Of a stretch of DNA of 64,000 bases, positions 17,484-28,160 are shown one piece after another. The notes beneath the pieces are model-generated. The model saw nothing but the letters and a program-made list of their open reading frames with translations. It did no database searches and was not told the DNA's origin. The DNA comes from Candidatus Rokuibacteriota bacterium. Its GTDB lineage: Bacteria; Methylomirabilota; Methylomirabilia; Rokubacteriales; CSP1-6. The translations under genes and the position numbers were made by a program. How positions within the stretch are numbered: position 1 is the first letter of the stretch; each line of letters begins with the position of its first letter. The stretch lies in assembly GCA_003220685.1 (NCBI GenBank), contig QHTE01000059.1, positions 1 to 64,000 on the forward strand, written 5' to 3'.

Positions 17484-18848
17484 ATGAGTCGACTGGAAGT
17501 GCCGGCGAGAATCCCGCCGCACAACCTCGACGCGGAGCGCGCCGTGCTGGGCGCGATCCTCCTCGAAGGTCGCGAGACTCTGCCGCGGGTGATCGAGCTT
17601 CTCAGGCCCGCGGATTTCTATACCGAGGCGCATCGCGTGACGTATCAGGCGATGCTCGATTTGTTCAACCGGAGTGAACCCGTCGATGTCCTGACCCTGA
17701 CCGAGGAGCTACGCCGGGGCGACCAGCTCCAGATCGTCGGCGGACCTGCAGCGCTGGCCCTTCTCGTCGAACAGGGGTCGATCTCCGCGTACCTGAGTTC
17801 TTATGCGTCGATCGTTCGGGACATGGCTGTACTCCGCGAGCTGATCCAGACTTCGAGCCAAATTATTGCGCAGGCGTTCGAAGCCAAGGAAGACGTTCAA
17901 ACCCTGGTGGACGACGCCGAGCGGAAGATCTTTAGCCTCTCCGAACGACGTCTCGAAGGCAGCGCATTGCCGATCCGCAAGATCCTGCAAAACACCTTCG
18001 AGTACATCGAGCGCCTCTACGAGCGGAAGGAGCACGTCACCGGCGTGGCGACGAGCTTCGAGAAGCTTGATCTGATGACCTCTGGGTTCCAGCCCTCGGA
18101 CTTTGTAATCATCGCGGGGCGCCCGTCGACCGGGAAAACGGCCTTTGCCCTCAACATCGCCCAATCGGTCGGAATCACGCTCCGAAATAAGGTTCTTATC
18201 CTCAGTCTCGAGATGTCTGCCCAGCAACTGGTGCAACGCATGCTCTGTGCGGAGGCGAAGGTCGATTCACAGGCGGTGCGCACGGGTATGTTGCAATCAT
18301 CAGACTGGACTCGGCTCACGTCGGCAGCAGGACGCCTCAGTGAGGCGCCGATCTTCATCGATGACAGTCCTAATCTCACGGTGCTCGAAGCGCGAGCCAA
18401 GACGCGCCGCATGAAGGCCGAGCACGGCCTCGATCTCGTCATCATCGACTATTTGCAACTCATGCGTGGGCGCGCCCACCTGGACAATCGCCAGCAAGAG
18501 ATCGCCGAGATCTCGCGGTCGTTGAAGGCGCTCGCCAAAGAGCTCAGCATCCCAGTGGTCGCGCTCTCCCAGTTGTCGCGGGCGGTTGAGACTCGAGAGC
18601 AGCGCCGACCTCAGTTGTCTGACCTTCGTGAATCGGGAGCCTTGGAGCAGGACAGCGACCTCATTCTCTTCCTGTACAGGCCCTCGATGTATCGCGACGA
18701 TCTGCCCATAGAGAAGTCCAACGTCGCCGAAGTGATCGTCGGCAAGCAGCGCAATGGGCCGACTGGCTCGGTGGAAGTGGTCTTCCTGCCGCAGTACGCC
18801 CGCTTCGAGAACATCGCGGAGCAGCACCGGCAGCCCCAGCCGTTTTAG
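17484..18848 (+). CDS. dnaB: Replicative DNA helicase DnaB
   Basis: Hexameric 5'-3' helicase of the replication fork, 454 residues. It starts MSRLEVPARIPPHNLDAERAVLGAIL, the typical N-terminal domain opening. The RecA-like domain has Walker A ARPSTGKTAFALNIA (GRPSTGKTA), the LSLEMSAQQLVQRML motif, Walker B LVIIDYLQLMRG, and the ELSIPVVALSQLSRAVETR and LSDLRESGALEQDSDLILFLYR motifs. ATG at 17484 gives the usual N-terminus; an upstream in-frame ATG (17427) adds unrelated residues. It ends the S6-SSB-S18-L9 block. Confidence 0.96.
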   Translation: MSRLEVPARIPPHNLDAERAVLGAILLEGRETLPRVIELLRPADFYTEAHRVTYQAMLDLFNRSEPVDVLTLTEELRRGDQLQIVGGPAALALLVEQGSISAYLSSYASIVRDMAVLRELIQTSSQIIAQAFEAKEDVQTLVDDAERKIFSLSERRLEGSALPIRKILQNTFEYIERLYERKEHVTGVATSFEKLDLMTSGFQPSDFVIIAGRPSTGKTAFALNIAQSVGITLRNKVLILSLEMSAQQLVQRMLCAEAKVDSQAVRTGMLQSSDWTRLTSAAGRLSEAPIFIDDSPNLTVLEARAKTRRMKAEHGLDLVIIDYLQLMRGRAHLDNRQQEIAEISRSLKALAKELSIPVVALSQLSRAVETREQRRPQLSDLRESGALEQDSDLILFLYRPSMYRDDLPIEKSNVAEVIVGKQRNGPTGSVEVVFLPQYARFENIAEQHRQPQPF

Positions 18849-18869
18849 ACCTTCCGCGCGGCTCGTCGT

Positions 18870-20702
18870 ATGATGGGCCCTGTGCGTCTGAGCCGGCTGA
18901 AGCGTGTTTTTCTCGGGAGCCCGCTCCCGACCGCACAGTCCCGCCACGAACGGCTCGCGAAGGCGACCGCGCTCGCGGTCTTCGCCTCCGACGCGCTCTC
19001 CTCGGTCGCGTACGCCACCGAGGAAATCTTGCTGGTGCTGGTCCTGGCCGGCTCCGCCGCGCTCAGCTACTCGCTCCCGATCAGCATCGCGATCGCGGTC
19101 CTGATCGCGATCGTGGTGTCGTCGTATCGCCAGACGATCCGCGCGTACCCCCAGGGCGGCGGCGCTTACATCGTGAGCAAGGACAACCTCGGAGTGCCCG
19201 CCGGGCTGGTGGCCGGCGCCGCGCTTCTGATCGACTACGTGCTCACCGTGGCGGTCAGCGTGGCGGCGGGCGTCGCGGCGCTGACGTCGGCGGTGCCGGC
19301 GCTCTTCCCGTACCGGCCGTGGCTCTGCGTCGCCGCGGTCGTCGGCGTCGCCGTCGCGAACCTCCGAGGCCTGCGCGAGTCGGGCAAGCTCTTCGCGGCG
19401 CCGACCTACCTCTTCATCGGCAGCCTCTTCGTCCTGATCGTCTACGGCGGCGCCGGCGCGATCTTCGACTTTCTCCCCGAGGCGCCCTACCAGCGGCATC
19501 CGCCGGGCCTCGAGGGAGTGGGGCTCTTCCTGTTCCTGCGCGCGTTCGCCTCGGGCTGCACCGCGCTGACCGGCGTCGAGGCCGTCTCGGACGGCGTGCC
19601 GGCGTTCAAGCCGCCCGAAGGGCACAACGCGCGGATCGTGCTGACGTGGCTCGGCGTCATCCTGATCGTGCTCTTCATGGGCATCACGTTCCTGGCCTAC
19701 GACTTCGGTATCGCGCCGCGCCGCGAGGAGACGGTGGTCTCGCAACTGGCGCGCCACGTCTTCGGCGGCGGCGTGATCTACTACGAGATCCAGGCGGTCA
19801 CGATGCTGATCCTCCTGCTGGCCGCCAACACCTCCTTCGCCGACTTCCCGAGGCTCTCGTTCTTCCTCGCGCGCGACCGCTTCATCCCGCGCCAGTTCGC
19901 GACGCAGGGCGACCGGCTCGTGTTCTCGAACGGCATTCTGATCCTGAGCGGCCTCGCCGCGCTGCTGCTGGTGATCTTCGGCGGCGACACCCACGCGCTG
20001 ATCCCGCTCTACGCGGTCGGCGTCTTCCTCTCGTTCACGCTCTCGCAGGCGAGCATGGTGCGGCGCTGGCTGCGCTCGAAGGAAGAAGGCTGGTGGTGGC
20101 GCTGGTGGCTCAACGCGATCGGGGCGCTGGTGACCGCGCTGGTGATGATCACGATCGCGGCGACGAAGTTCACGCACGGCGCGTGGATCGTCGTGCTGCT
20201 GATCCCGACCCTGGTCGCCGTCTTCGCGATCGTGCACCGCCACTACGACGAGGTCGCCGTGCAGCTCTCGCTCGATGCGTTCTCACCGCCGCCGCCCATG
20301 ACCAACACCGTCCTGGTCCTGGTCGGCGATATGCATCGCGGGGTGATCAAGGCGATTCAGTACGCCAAGACGCTCTCGCCCAACGCGAAAGCGGTCTTCG
20401 TGGAGACCGATCCGGATCGGACCCGGCGGCTCGAGGAGAAGTGGGGCCGGTACGGGATGGGGGTGCCGCTGATCGTGCTGACCTCTCCCTACCGATCGCT
20501 GCTCGGGCCACTGACCAAGTACGTCGACCAGCTGCAGAACCAGGGCGAGAATCACGTCGTGACGATCGTCCTGCCCGAGTTCATCCCGGCCCGCTGGTGG
20601 CAGCTCGGGCTCCACAACCAGACGGCGTTCCTCATCAAGGGCGCGATGCTCTTCCGCAAGAACGTCATCGTCACCGACGTGCCCTACCACCTGCAGCACT
20701 GA
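18870..20702 (+). CDS. APC-superfamily transporter, KimA-like potassium importer
   Basis: Integral membrane protein of 610 residues with about 12 helices and a C-terminal cytoplasmic domain. The first helix region SDALSSVAYATEEILLVLVLAGSAALSYSLPIS and the YRQTIRAYPQGGGAYIVSKDNLG motif are typical of the KimA (YdaO) group of proton-coupled K+ symporters. Later ALTGVEAVSDGVPAFKPPEGHNAR and the C-terminal cytoplasmic region (VLVLVGDMHRGVIKAIQYAKTLSP) also match that group. It stands alone, 21 nt after dnaB. No cyclic-di-AMP riboswitch is visible upstream, unlike Bacillus kimA. Potassium as substrate is inferred from family resemblance. Confidence 0.85.
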   Translation: MMGPVRLSRLKRVFLGSPLPTAQSRHERLAKATALAVFASDALSSVAYATEEILLVLVLAGSAALSYSLPISIAIAVLIAIVVSSYRQTIRAYPQGGGAYIVSKDNLGVPAGLVAGAALLIDYVLTVAVSVAAGVAALTSAVPALFPYRPWLCVAAVVGVAVANLRGLRESGKLFAAPTYLFIGSLFVLIVYGGAGAIFDFLPEAPYQRHPPGLEGVGLFLFLRAFASGCTALTGVEAVSDGVPAFKPPEGHNARIVLTWLGVILIVLFMGITFLAYDFGIAPRREETVVSQLARHVFGGGVIYYEIQAVTMLILLLAANTSFADFPRLSFFLARDRFIPRQFATQGDRLVFSNGILILSGLAALLLVIFGGDTHALIPLYAVGVFLSFTLSQASMVRRWLRSKEEGWWWRWWLNAIGALVTALVMITIAATKFTHGAWIVVLLIPTLVAVFAIVHRHYDEVAVQLSLDAFSPPPPMTNTVLVLVGDMHRGVIKAIQYAKTLSPNAKAVFVETDPDRTRRLEEKWGRYGMGVPLIVLTSPYRSLLGPLTKYVDQLQNQGENHVVTIVLPEFIPARWWQLGLHNQTAFLIKGAMLFRKNVIVTDVPYHLQH

Positions 20703-20728
20703 GGCGCGGCCAGACCTCGCGCGGCGGC

Positions 20729-21511
20729 TCAGAGCGCGAGGCGGCGACCCGGATCGACCGCCTCGACCGCGATCGCTGGCGCGCTCTCCCGGACCGTCGA
20801 GACGAACTCGCCGGCCGGCCGCGAGCGCAGGCCGATGAAGTCGAAGAAGTCCGGGTGGGGATGGAAGAGCAGGAGGCGCCGCGGCCGGAGAATGGCCGCC
20901 GCCTCCGCGACCTGGCGTGGGTAGTCGAGCTGCGCGCCCGCCACCACCACGTCGGGACGATCGCGGTCGCCGACGGCGCGCACGCGCTCGAATCGCGTCT
21001 GGTCGTTGAAGCCCTCGCCGTAGTACGTCACGCGGAGACCGTTCTCGAGACGGACCGTGAAGCCCATGCGGCGGGCATCGTAGGGGTTCGAGAAGTAGAG
21101 CCCGGACAGCATCGCCTTCGCCTCGGGGCGGGCCGCGAACATCTTGCCCGTGTCGACGATGCGGTGCTCCCACTCGAACGTCGTGACGCGCAGGCCGTTC
21201 CAATCGAGCGACTGGTCCATGTCGAGCTCGCGGATCCGGTCCGCCGGGATCCCGTGCGTCTCGCGCAGGAAGCGGCAGACCTCGGCAGAGGCGGCCAGCA
21301 CCATCCGGGAGGCCTTCAAGAGCCCGGGGACGTCCTGGATGTGATCGAAGTGGCCATGGGTCACCAGGCACAGATCGGCGTCGGAGAACGCCGACGGGCC
21401 GGGGCTCGGCCGGCCGAACGGGTTCGTCCAGTTCGGATCGAACACGACCTTCAGGCCACGGACCGTGGTCAGGGTGAAGCACGACCAGCCGTGATAGACG
21501 AGCTCGGGCAT
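20729..21511 (-). CDS. Metallo-beta-lactamase-fold hydrolase (UlaG-like)
   Basis: MBL-fold protein of 260 residues. The metal-binding motif is LVTHGHFDHIQDV (HxHxDH form). Further His residues occur in TTFEWEHRIVDTG and LLLFHPHPDFFDFIG. The opening GWSCFTLTTVRGLKVVFDPNW resembles the UlaG/YtfP-like group of L-ascorbate-6-phosphate lactonase relatives, which cover many substrates. It is on the minus strand, convergent with the KimA-like gene and divergent from alkA. The substrate is unknown. Confidence 0.8.
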   Translation of the reverse strand: MPELVYHGWSCFTLTTVRGLKVVFDPNWTNPFGRPSPGPSAFSDADLCLVTHGHFDHIQDVPGLLKASRMVLAASAEVCRFLRETHGIPADRIRELDMDQSLDWNGLRVTTFEWEHRIVDTGKMFAARPEAKAMLSGLYFSNPYDARRMGFTVRLENGLRVTYYGEGFNDQTRFERVRAVGDRDRPDVVVAGAQLDYPRQVAEAAAILRPRRLLLFHPHPDFFDFIGLRSRPAGEFVSTVRESAPAIAVEAVDPGRRLAL

Positions 21512-21622
21512 TCGCCGGTGTCCTCCCTCGCGCGCGTCCCGCGCGAGCCTCGCGGGCTAGCCTAGTCGACCACGAGGGGGCGAGCAACTCTCTGGTACAC
21601 TCGAAAGCCGCGTGATCACTCG

Positions 21623-22540
21623 ATGAAGATCGTTCTGGCTCCCGACGGACCTCTCGACGCCCGCGGGACGCTCGCGCGCTACCACCTCTGGGGAGAGGAT
21701 CCGACGAACCGGATCGGCGACGACGTCTTCCGTCGCGTGCTCCGGCACGGCGGACGCCTCGTGCCCTACGAGGTGCGGTGGAGCGGGCCCGTGGACGGCG
21801 CGCGCATCACGGTCCGCGCCCCGGGCGCCGACGCCGCCGTCGGCGCGGCCGTCGCCGCGGAGGTGCGCCGTCTGCTCGGCCTGGACCTCGATCTCACCGG
21901 CTTCTATCGGATGGCGAAGGCCGATCCGGCGCTGGCCACGCTCATCGAGCCGCTCTACGGGCTGCGCCCCACGCTCGCGCCCACGCCGTTCGAGATGCTC
22001 GTGGGCTCGATCACGGCCCAGCAGGTGAACCTCTCGTTCGCCTTCGCGTGCCGCGCGCGGCTCGTCCGGCGGTTCGGCACGCCGGTGAAGGTCGGCCGCG
22101 AGACGGTGTGGGCGTTCCCCGAGCCGGCCCGCCTGGCGGCGGTGCGCGTGCGCGAGCTCCGGGCGCTCAAGTACTCGGCGCGGAAGGCCGAGTACATCCG
22201 CGACCTCGCGCGCGCCGTCGTCTCGGGAACGCTCGACCTCGAGGCGCTCGGCGCCGCCGAATCGGCCCGGGTGATCGAGCAGCTGACGGCGCTGCGCGGC
22301 CTCGGTCGCTGGACCGCCGACTGGTTTCTCGCCCGCTGCCTCGGGCGCGGCGACGTCTGCCCGGCCGGCGATCTCGCGGTCCGCAAGGCGTTCGTTCACT
22401 ACTACGGTCGCGGACGGGCGCTCAGCGAGGACACGATCCGGCGGCGCGCGCGCGCGTGGGGCGAGCACCAGAATCTCGCGGTGCACTACATCCTGGCCGG
22501 GATGCGTCTGTCGCGTCCGGCGGCGGGGGGCGGCGCGTGA
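21623..22540 (+). CDS. DNA-3-methyladenine glycosylase II, AlkA family
   Basis: Base-excision glycosylase of 305 residues that removes alkylated bases. The helix-hairpin-helix LTALRGLGRWTADWFLARCLGRG is followed by the catalytic Asp segment VCPAGDLAVRKAF. The centre has LVGSITAQQVNLSFAFACRARLVRRFG, typical for AlkA/MAG enzymes. The N-terminal 110 residues correspond to the AlkA N-terminal domain. Start ATG 21623. It overlaps the DUF971 gene by GTGA, so they are probably co-transcribed. Confidence 0.9.
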   Translation: MKIVLAPDGPLDARGTLARYHLWGEDPTNRIGDDVFRRVLRHGGRLVPYEVRWSGPVDGARITVRAPGADAAVGAAVAAEVRRLLGLDLDLTGFYRMAKADPALATLIEPLYGLRPTLAPTPFEMLVGSITAQQVNLSFAFACRARLVRRFGTPVKVGRETVWAFPEPARLAAVRVRELRALKYSARKAEYIRDLARAVVSGTLDLEALGAAESARVIEQLTALRGLGRWTADWFLARCLGRGDVCPAGDLAVRKAFVHYYGRGRALSEDTIRRRARAWGEHQNLAVHYILAGMRLSRPAAGGGA

Positions 22541-22866
22541 AGAAGACCAGCGGCCTCAGGATCATTGGCCAGCCGGATCCCGGAGTCCCCAGGGACGTGC
22601 ACCTCGTCGGACGGTACGCGCTCGGCGTCGACTGGGCCGACGGCCACGGGTCCATCTATCCGTTCGAGCGCCTCCGGCTCGATTGCGCCTGCGGCCAGTG
22701 CGCCGCGCTCGAGGAGCGGCTGACGTCGGAGATGACGTGGCCGGCGGAGATCAAGCGGACCGACGAAGGGCTCTCCGTGACGTGGGTCGACCGGCACGCG
22801 AGCCTCTATCCCTATCTCGCGCTGCGCGCACTGTGTCGCTGCGCCGGCTGCACCGGCGGCCACTGA
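22537..22866 (+). CDS. DUF971 (GBBH-like N-terminal domain) protein
   Basis: Small protein of 109 residues. It contains GRYALGVDWADGHGSIYPFERLRLDCACGQC and a C-terminal RALCRCAGCTGGH, giving paired Cys residues. DUF971 is the small domain found at the start of gamma-butyrobetaine hydroxylase and as stand-alone proteins linked to iron-sulfur biology (ApbC/Mrp neighbourhood). Start GTG 22537 overlaps alkA, and its stop overlaps the MFS start (TGATG). The biochemical role is unknown. Confidence 0.85.
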   Translation: MKKTSGLRIIGQPDPGVPRDVHLVGRYALGVDWADGHGSIYPFERLRLDCACGQCAALEERLTSEMTWPAEIKRTDEGLSVTWVDRHASLYPYLALRALCRCAGCTGGH

Positions 22867-24278
22867 TGAACGAAGCGCGCAAGCGCTGGATCTTCGTCGG
22901 CATCATGCTGTCCATCTTCCTGGCAGCCATCGAATCGACGGTGGTCGCGACCGCGATGCCGACCGTCGTGGCGAGCCTCGGCGGCATCCGGATCTACTCG
23001 TGGGTGTTCTCGGGGTTCTTGCTCACCCAGACGGTGACGATGCCGCTCTGGGGTCGCTTCTCCGACCTCTACGGCCGGCGGCCGGTCTATCTGGCCGGGC
23101 TCGCGACGTTCCTGGTCGGCTCGGCGCTCTCGGGCGCGGCCCAGAACATGGTGCAGCTGATCCTGTTCCGGATGGTGCAGGGGCTGGGCGCCGGCGCCGT
23201 GATGACCCTCGGCTACACCATCATCGGCGAGCTGTTCGGGCTGGAGCGTCGCGCGCGAATGCAAGGCTACATCTCGAGCGTGTGGGGAGTCGCGTCCCTC
23301 ATGGGCCCGTGGGCCGGCGGCCTGCTCACCGATCACGTGTCCTGGCGCTGGGTCTTTTACATCAATCTGCCGTTCGGCGCGGTGGCGATGGCGCTGATCG
23401 CAGGCGCGCTGACCTCGGCAGCGCGCCCGGCGCGGCGGCCCGTCGTGGACGGCGCCGGCGTCGCCCTCTTCGCGGCCGGCGTCTCCGCGGTCCTGCTGGG
23501 AATCGTCGAGGCCGGGCGCGTGGGGTCATGGTCGCGGACCGAGGTCGTGGTGCTCCTGGTCCTGGGCGCGGCCGTGCTCGCCGCGTTCGTCGCCGTCGAG
23601 CAGCGCGCCGCGGAGCCGATCGTGCCGCTGCGACTGTTCAAGAACCGGATGGTCCTCGCCGCCGTCGTCACGCGGTTCCTGGCCGGTATGGCGATGTTCG
23701 GCGCGCTGTCGTTCGTGCCGCTGTTCCTGCAGGCCGTCACCGGCGCCACGGCGACGCGAGCGGGCATCGTCCTCACGCCGTTCGTGCTGGGCTGGGTCGT
23801 GATGTCGGTGGTGAGCGCGCGCTTCGTGCTGCGCGTCGGCTACCGGACCGTGGTGCTGATCGGCATGGCGAGCCTCATGGTGGCGTTCCTGCTCTTCCAG
23901 CGGTGGTCGGTCACCCTGTCGCCCGGCCGCGCAATGGTCGACGTCCTCCTGGCCGGCATCGGCATGGGAATGGTCGTGGTGCCGATGTTGATCGCCGTCC
24001 AGAGCGTGGTCGCGCGAAGCGATCTCGGGGCCGCGACATCGCTGACGCAGTTCTTCATGTCGATCGGCGGCGCGCTGGGGCTCTCGCTGATGGGCGCGGT
24101 GATGTCGCAGCGGCTCCACGCCGGGCTGCCGATGGCCGATGCGCTGCACGGGGTCTTCGTGGTGGGCGCCGGGGTGTGCGTCGCCGCTCTCGCGTCGGCG
24201 TTCATGGTGCCGGCCGGTCGTGCCCAGGATCTGGCCCGCCGCGAAATGCGCGGCGAGCCGACGCGTGTGGGAGGATGA
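22866..24278 (+). CDS. MFS multidrug exporter, DHA2 (14-TM) type
   Basis: Inner-membrane drug:H+ antiporter-like protein of 470 residues. It begins RWIFVGIMLSIFLAAIESTVVATAMPTV, the helix-1 motif of DHA2 exporters, then PLWGRFSDLYGRRPVYL (motif A) and the motif C segment WGVASLMGPWAGGLLTD after LFRMVQGLGAGAVM. The length and hydrophobicity fit 14 membrane segments. It follows DUF971 with overlap and precedes a small hypothetical gene by a few bases. The exported compound cannot be predicted. Confidence 0.9.
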   Translation: MNEARKRWIFVGIMLSIFLAAIESTVVATAMPTVVASLGGIRIYSWVFSGFLLTQTVTMPLWGRFSDLYGRRPVYLAGLATFLVGSALSGAAQNMVQLILFRMVQGLGAGAVMTLGYTIIGELFGLERRARMQGYISSVWGVASLMGPWAGGLLTDHVSWRWVFYINLPFGAVAMALIAGALTSAARPARRPVVDGAGVALFAAGVSAVLLGIVEAGRVGSWSRTEVVVLLVLGAAVLAAFVAVEQRAAEPIVPLRLFKNRMVLAAVVTRFLAGMAMFGALSFVPLFLQAVTGATATRAGIVLTPFVLGWVVMSVVSARFVLRVGYRTVVLIGMASLMVAFLLFQRWSVTLSPGRAMVDVLLAGIGMGMVVVPMLIAVQSVVARSDLGAATSLTQFFMSIGGALGLSLMGAVMSQRLHAGLPMADALHGVFVVGAGVCVAALASAFMVPAGRAQDLARREMRGEPTRVGG

Positions 24279-24788
24279 ATGATGGCGGGTGACGCGCCGC
24301 TTCTCGAGCGGTTGGCCAAGCTGCCGGCGGTGCCGGCGGCCGCGGCCCTGGAGCTCCTCGAGCGGATCGCGCGGCCGCAGACCGATCCGGTCATCGGACC
24401 GCTGTTCGGCGTCGACGAGGACGGCGACGTGGGCGTGAATCCACTGGTACCGGCGGTGCTCAAGCAGCTCGGCGATCGCAAGGAGCTGACGTGCTACGCG
24501 GCGCTCATCGAAGGGCTGACCGGGATCTGGAACGCCGCGGTCCGCGCCGCGGTCGTCGCGCGGCTGCGCGCGTCGGGTTTGCCCCCGGACGACCTGCTGC
24601 TGAAGCTCGGGGCGCTCTCGCCCACGCTCGGCTTCGCCGCCGAGAAGTCGGAGTGGGCGCGCGAGTGGCTCGCCGATCCGTTCACGCAAGACGCGCTGCT
24701 GGTGCAGCAGTGCGTGGTCCGGATGCTGTTGGCGCTCCGCACGATGGCCGACGCTCGGGCCGCCGAGCTGACGACGACCATCGGCTGA
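24279..24788 (+). CDS. Hypothetical protein, helical
   Basis: A 169-residue protein I do not recognise. It is predominantly alpha-helical and Leu/Ala-rich, with no signal peptide or membrane helix. A conserved-looking phrase is VNPLVPAVLKQLGDRKELTCYAALIEGLTGIWN. Start is the first of two adjacent ATGs (24279, 24282), overlapping the end of the MFS gene. A PPOX-type flavin gene follows 41 nt later, so the set is likely one transcript. The coding call rests on frame openness and operon position. Confidence 0.6.
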   Translation: MMAGDAPLLERLAKLPAVPAAAALELLERIARPQTDPVIGPLFGVDEDGDVGVNPLVPAVLKQLGDRKELTCYAALIEGLTGIWNAAVRAAVVARLRASGLPPDDLLLKLGALSPTLGFAAEKSEWAREWLADPFTQDALLVQQCVVRMLLALRTMADARAAELTTTIG

Positions 24789-24829
24789 CGGAGCATGCTG
24801 GAGACGTTCGAGAGTTGAGGAGAACGACG

Positions 24830-25225
24830 ATGGCGATGATACCCGAGGGCTACCGGGATGTGCTGAGCAAGAAGTCGTTCGCGCACGTCGCGACCGTCGG
24901 CCGCGACGGCGCGCCGCAGGTGACGCCGGTGTGGATCGACTACGACGGCACGCACGTCCGGTTCAATACCGCTCGCGGCCGGGTGAAGGACAAGAACCTC
25001 CAGCGCAATCCGAAGATCGCGCTCTCGATCCAGGACCCCGACAATCCCTACCGGTACCTGCAGATCCGCGGCCGGGTCGTCGAGGTCACCGAGAAGGGAG
25101 CCGACGATCACATCGACGCGCTGGCCAAGAAGTACACGGGCCAGGAGCGGTACGCGCACCGGCGCCCGGGCGAGGTCCGCATCACCGTGAAGGTCCTGCC
25201 CGAGAAGATCCAGAGCATGGGATGA
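24830..25225 (+). CDS. PPOX-class F420/FMN-dependent enzyme
   Basis: Split-barrel flavin-binding protein of 131 residues. The family sequence is visible in FAHVATVGRDGAPQVTPVWIDYDGTHVRFNTARGRVKDKNLQRNPKIALSIQDPD and YLQIRGRVVEVTEKGADDHIDALAKKYTG, which matches the TIGR03618 F420-dependent branch. These enzymes reduce or oxidise small heterocycles with F420 or FMN. ATG 24830 has a GAGGAGAACG ribosome-binding site. The substrate and even the cofactor are not certain; F420 biosynthesis genes are not in this window. Confidence 0.85.
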   Translation: MAMIPEGYRDVLSKKSFAHVATVGRDGAPQVTPVWIDYDGTHVRFNTARGRVKDKNLQRNPKIALSIQDPDNPYRYLQIRGRVVEVTEKGADDHIDALAKKYTGQERYAHRRPGEVRITVKVLPEKIQSMG

Positions 25226-25256
25226 GCAGCGCTCGTCGCCGGAATCGGACGCGCGG

Positions 25257-27198
<1,942 letters not shown>

Positions 27199-27206
<8 letters not shown>

Positions 27207-27504
27207 GTTCTACGCGCCGGTCGATCCCGAGATCTTGCGCCGTGAGCGGGCGAAGGCGCGCGAGCTCCGGCAGAGTCAGTGGTGGAAGCGGCGCATCGCC
27301 GAGGGCGTCTGCCACTACTGCCGGCGGCACGTCGGGCACCGCGCGCTGACGATGGATCATCGAGTTCCGCTCGGCCGCGGCGGTCGATCGACGCGCGGCA
27401 ACGTCGTTCCCGCGTGCAAGGAGTGCAACACCAACAAGAAGGCGCTGGTCCCACTCGAGTGGCAGGCGTATCTCGAGCGGCTGCACGCCTCCGCGACCGA
27501 CTGA
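27199..27504 (+). CDS. HNH endonuclease
   Basis: Small protein of 101 residues. It has two CxxC zinc pairs (CHYC and CKEC) around the HNH core TMDHRVPLGRGGRSTRGNVVPACKECNTNKKALVPLEW. HNH proteins nick or cut nucleic acid; stand-alone small ones are common beside repair and mobile genes. It starts inside the end of the ABC-F gene (8-nt overlap), so translation is coupled. The target is unknown. Confidence 0.85.
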
Positions 27505-27627
27505 CCGTATCTTCCGCGCGTGTCTGAATGATTGGGCGTTGACGCGTTCCGCCGACGGCGGGTTCAATGGCTTTCGCTCGCGAGCACTCGAGTGATTGCC
27601 GTGCACCCCGAACGAAGGAGGAACTCC

Positions 27628-27939
27628 ATGGATCGCGTTCGCTTCTCGATCGTCGCGCTGCTTGTCGCGCTTGGATCTCTGGCGCCGTGGTCGGCCGGCG
27701 CTGCGCCGCCGTCGCACACCGGAGCCGCGACGACTCCCGCCGCCGCTCCGGTCAACATCAACACCGCGGACGTCAAGGAGCTGATGAAGCTCGAAGGCGT
27801 CGGCCGCCGTGTGGCCGAAAAGATCGTCGAGTATCGCGACACACACGGCCCGTTCAAGAAGCCGGAAGAGCTCCGGAAGGTCGAAGGCGTCGGCAACGGA
27901 CTGTGGGAGCGTAATCGCACGCGGATCGTGATCAAGTAG
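27628..27939 (+). CDS. ComEA-like helix-hairpin-helix protein, secreted
   Basis: Protein of 103 residues with an N-terminal signal peptide (RFSIVALLVALGSLAPWSAGAAPP) and a ComEA-type helix-hairpin-helix domain: VNINTADVKELMKLEGVGRRVAEKIVEYRDTHGPFKKPEELRKVEGVGNGLWERNR. The NINTA and GVG repeats bind double-stranded DNA outside the cytoplasm. Start ATG 27628 follows AAGGAGGAAC. DNA uptake is the usual role, though only the fold is seen here. Confidence 0.9.
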   Translation: MDRVRFSIVALLVALGSLAPWSAGAAPPSHTGAATTPAAAPVNINTADVKELMKLEGVGRRVAEKIVEYRDTHGPFKKPEELRKVEGVGNGLWERNRTRIVIK

Positions 27940-27973
27940 CAGGCGTGTCCACGTTGTCGGCAGGCGTGTCCAC
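27939..27973 (+). mobile_element. Possible IS21-type terminal repeat relic
   Basis: GCAGGCGTGTCCAC occurs twice, at 27939-27952 and 27960-27973, exactly 21 bp apart, and is followed by TTTGGGC. The first copy begins at the last base of the ComEA-like stop codon. The 21-bp period and TGTCC core match the other putative IS21 end at 7905-7935. No transposase gene is present. The interpretation is inference. Confidence 0.35.
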
Positions 27974-28160
27974 TTTGGGCTTTGGGTCACGACCGACCCG
28001 GGTGTAGGATTGGACGAAATCGACCGGGACGTCACAGCGTTCCAGTAGCGTCCCCGCCGGCAATTACGCCGGCGGCTGACGTGGTCGAGCCCCGGGCCGG
28101 GAGTCGGCATCCGGTTCTGGGTAGGTGGGAACTGGGCCCGCGTGGCGGCCTTGCCGAGAA
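27974..28160. other. Intergenic stretch without a recognised feature
   Basis: Between the IS21-like repeats and the structured RNA candidate. It contains one strong hairpin (CGCCGGC-AATTAC-GCCGGCG) near 28055-28074 and no convincing open frame. Confidence 0.5.

Noticed and set aside
19319..21565. 748-codon plus-strand frame across the transporter and MBL genes
   Set aside because: Arg-rich out-of-frame read of the KimA-like gene continuing opposite the MBL gene; no domain.
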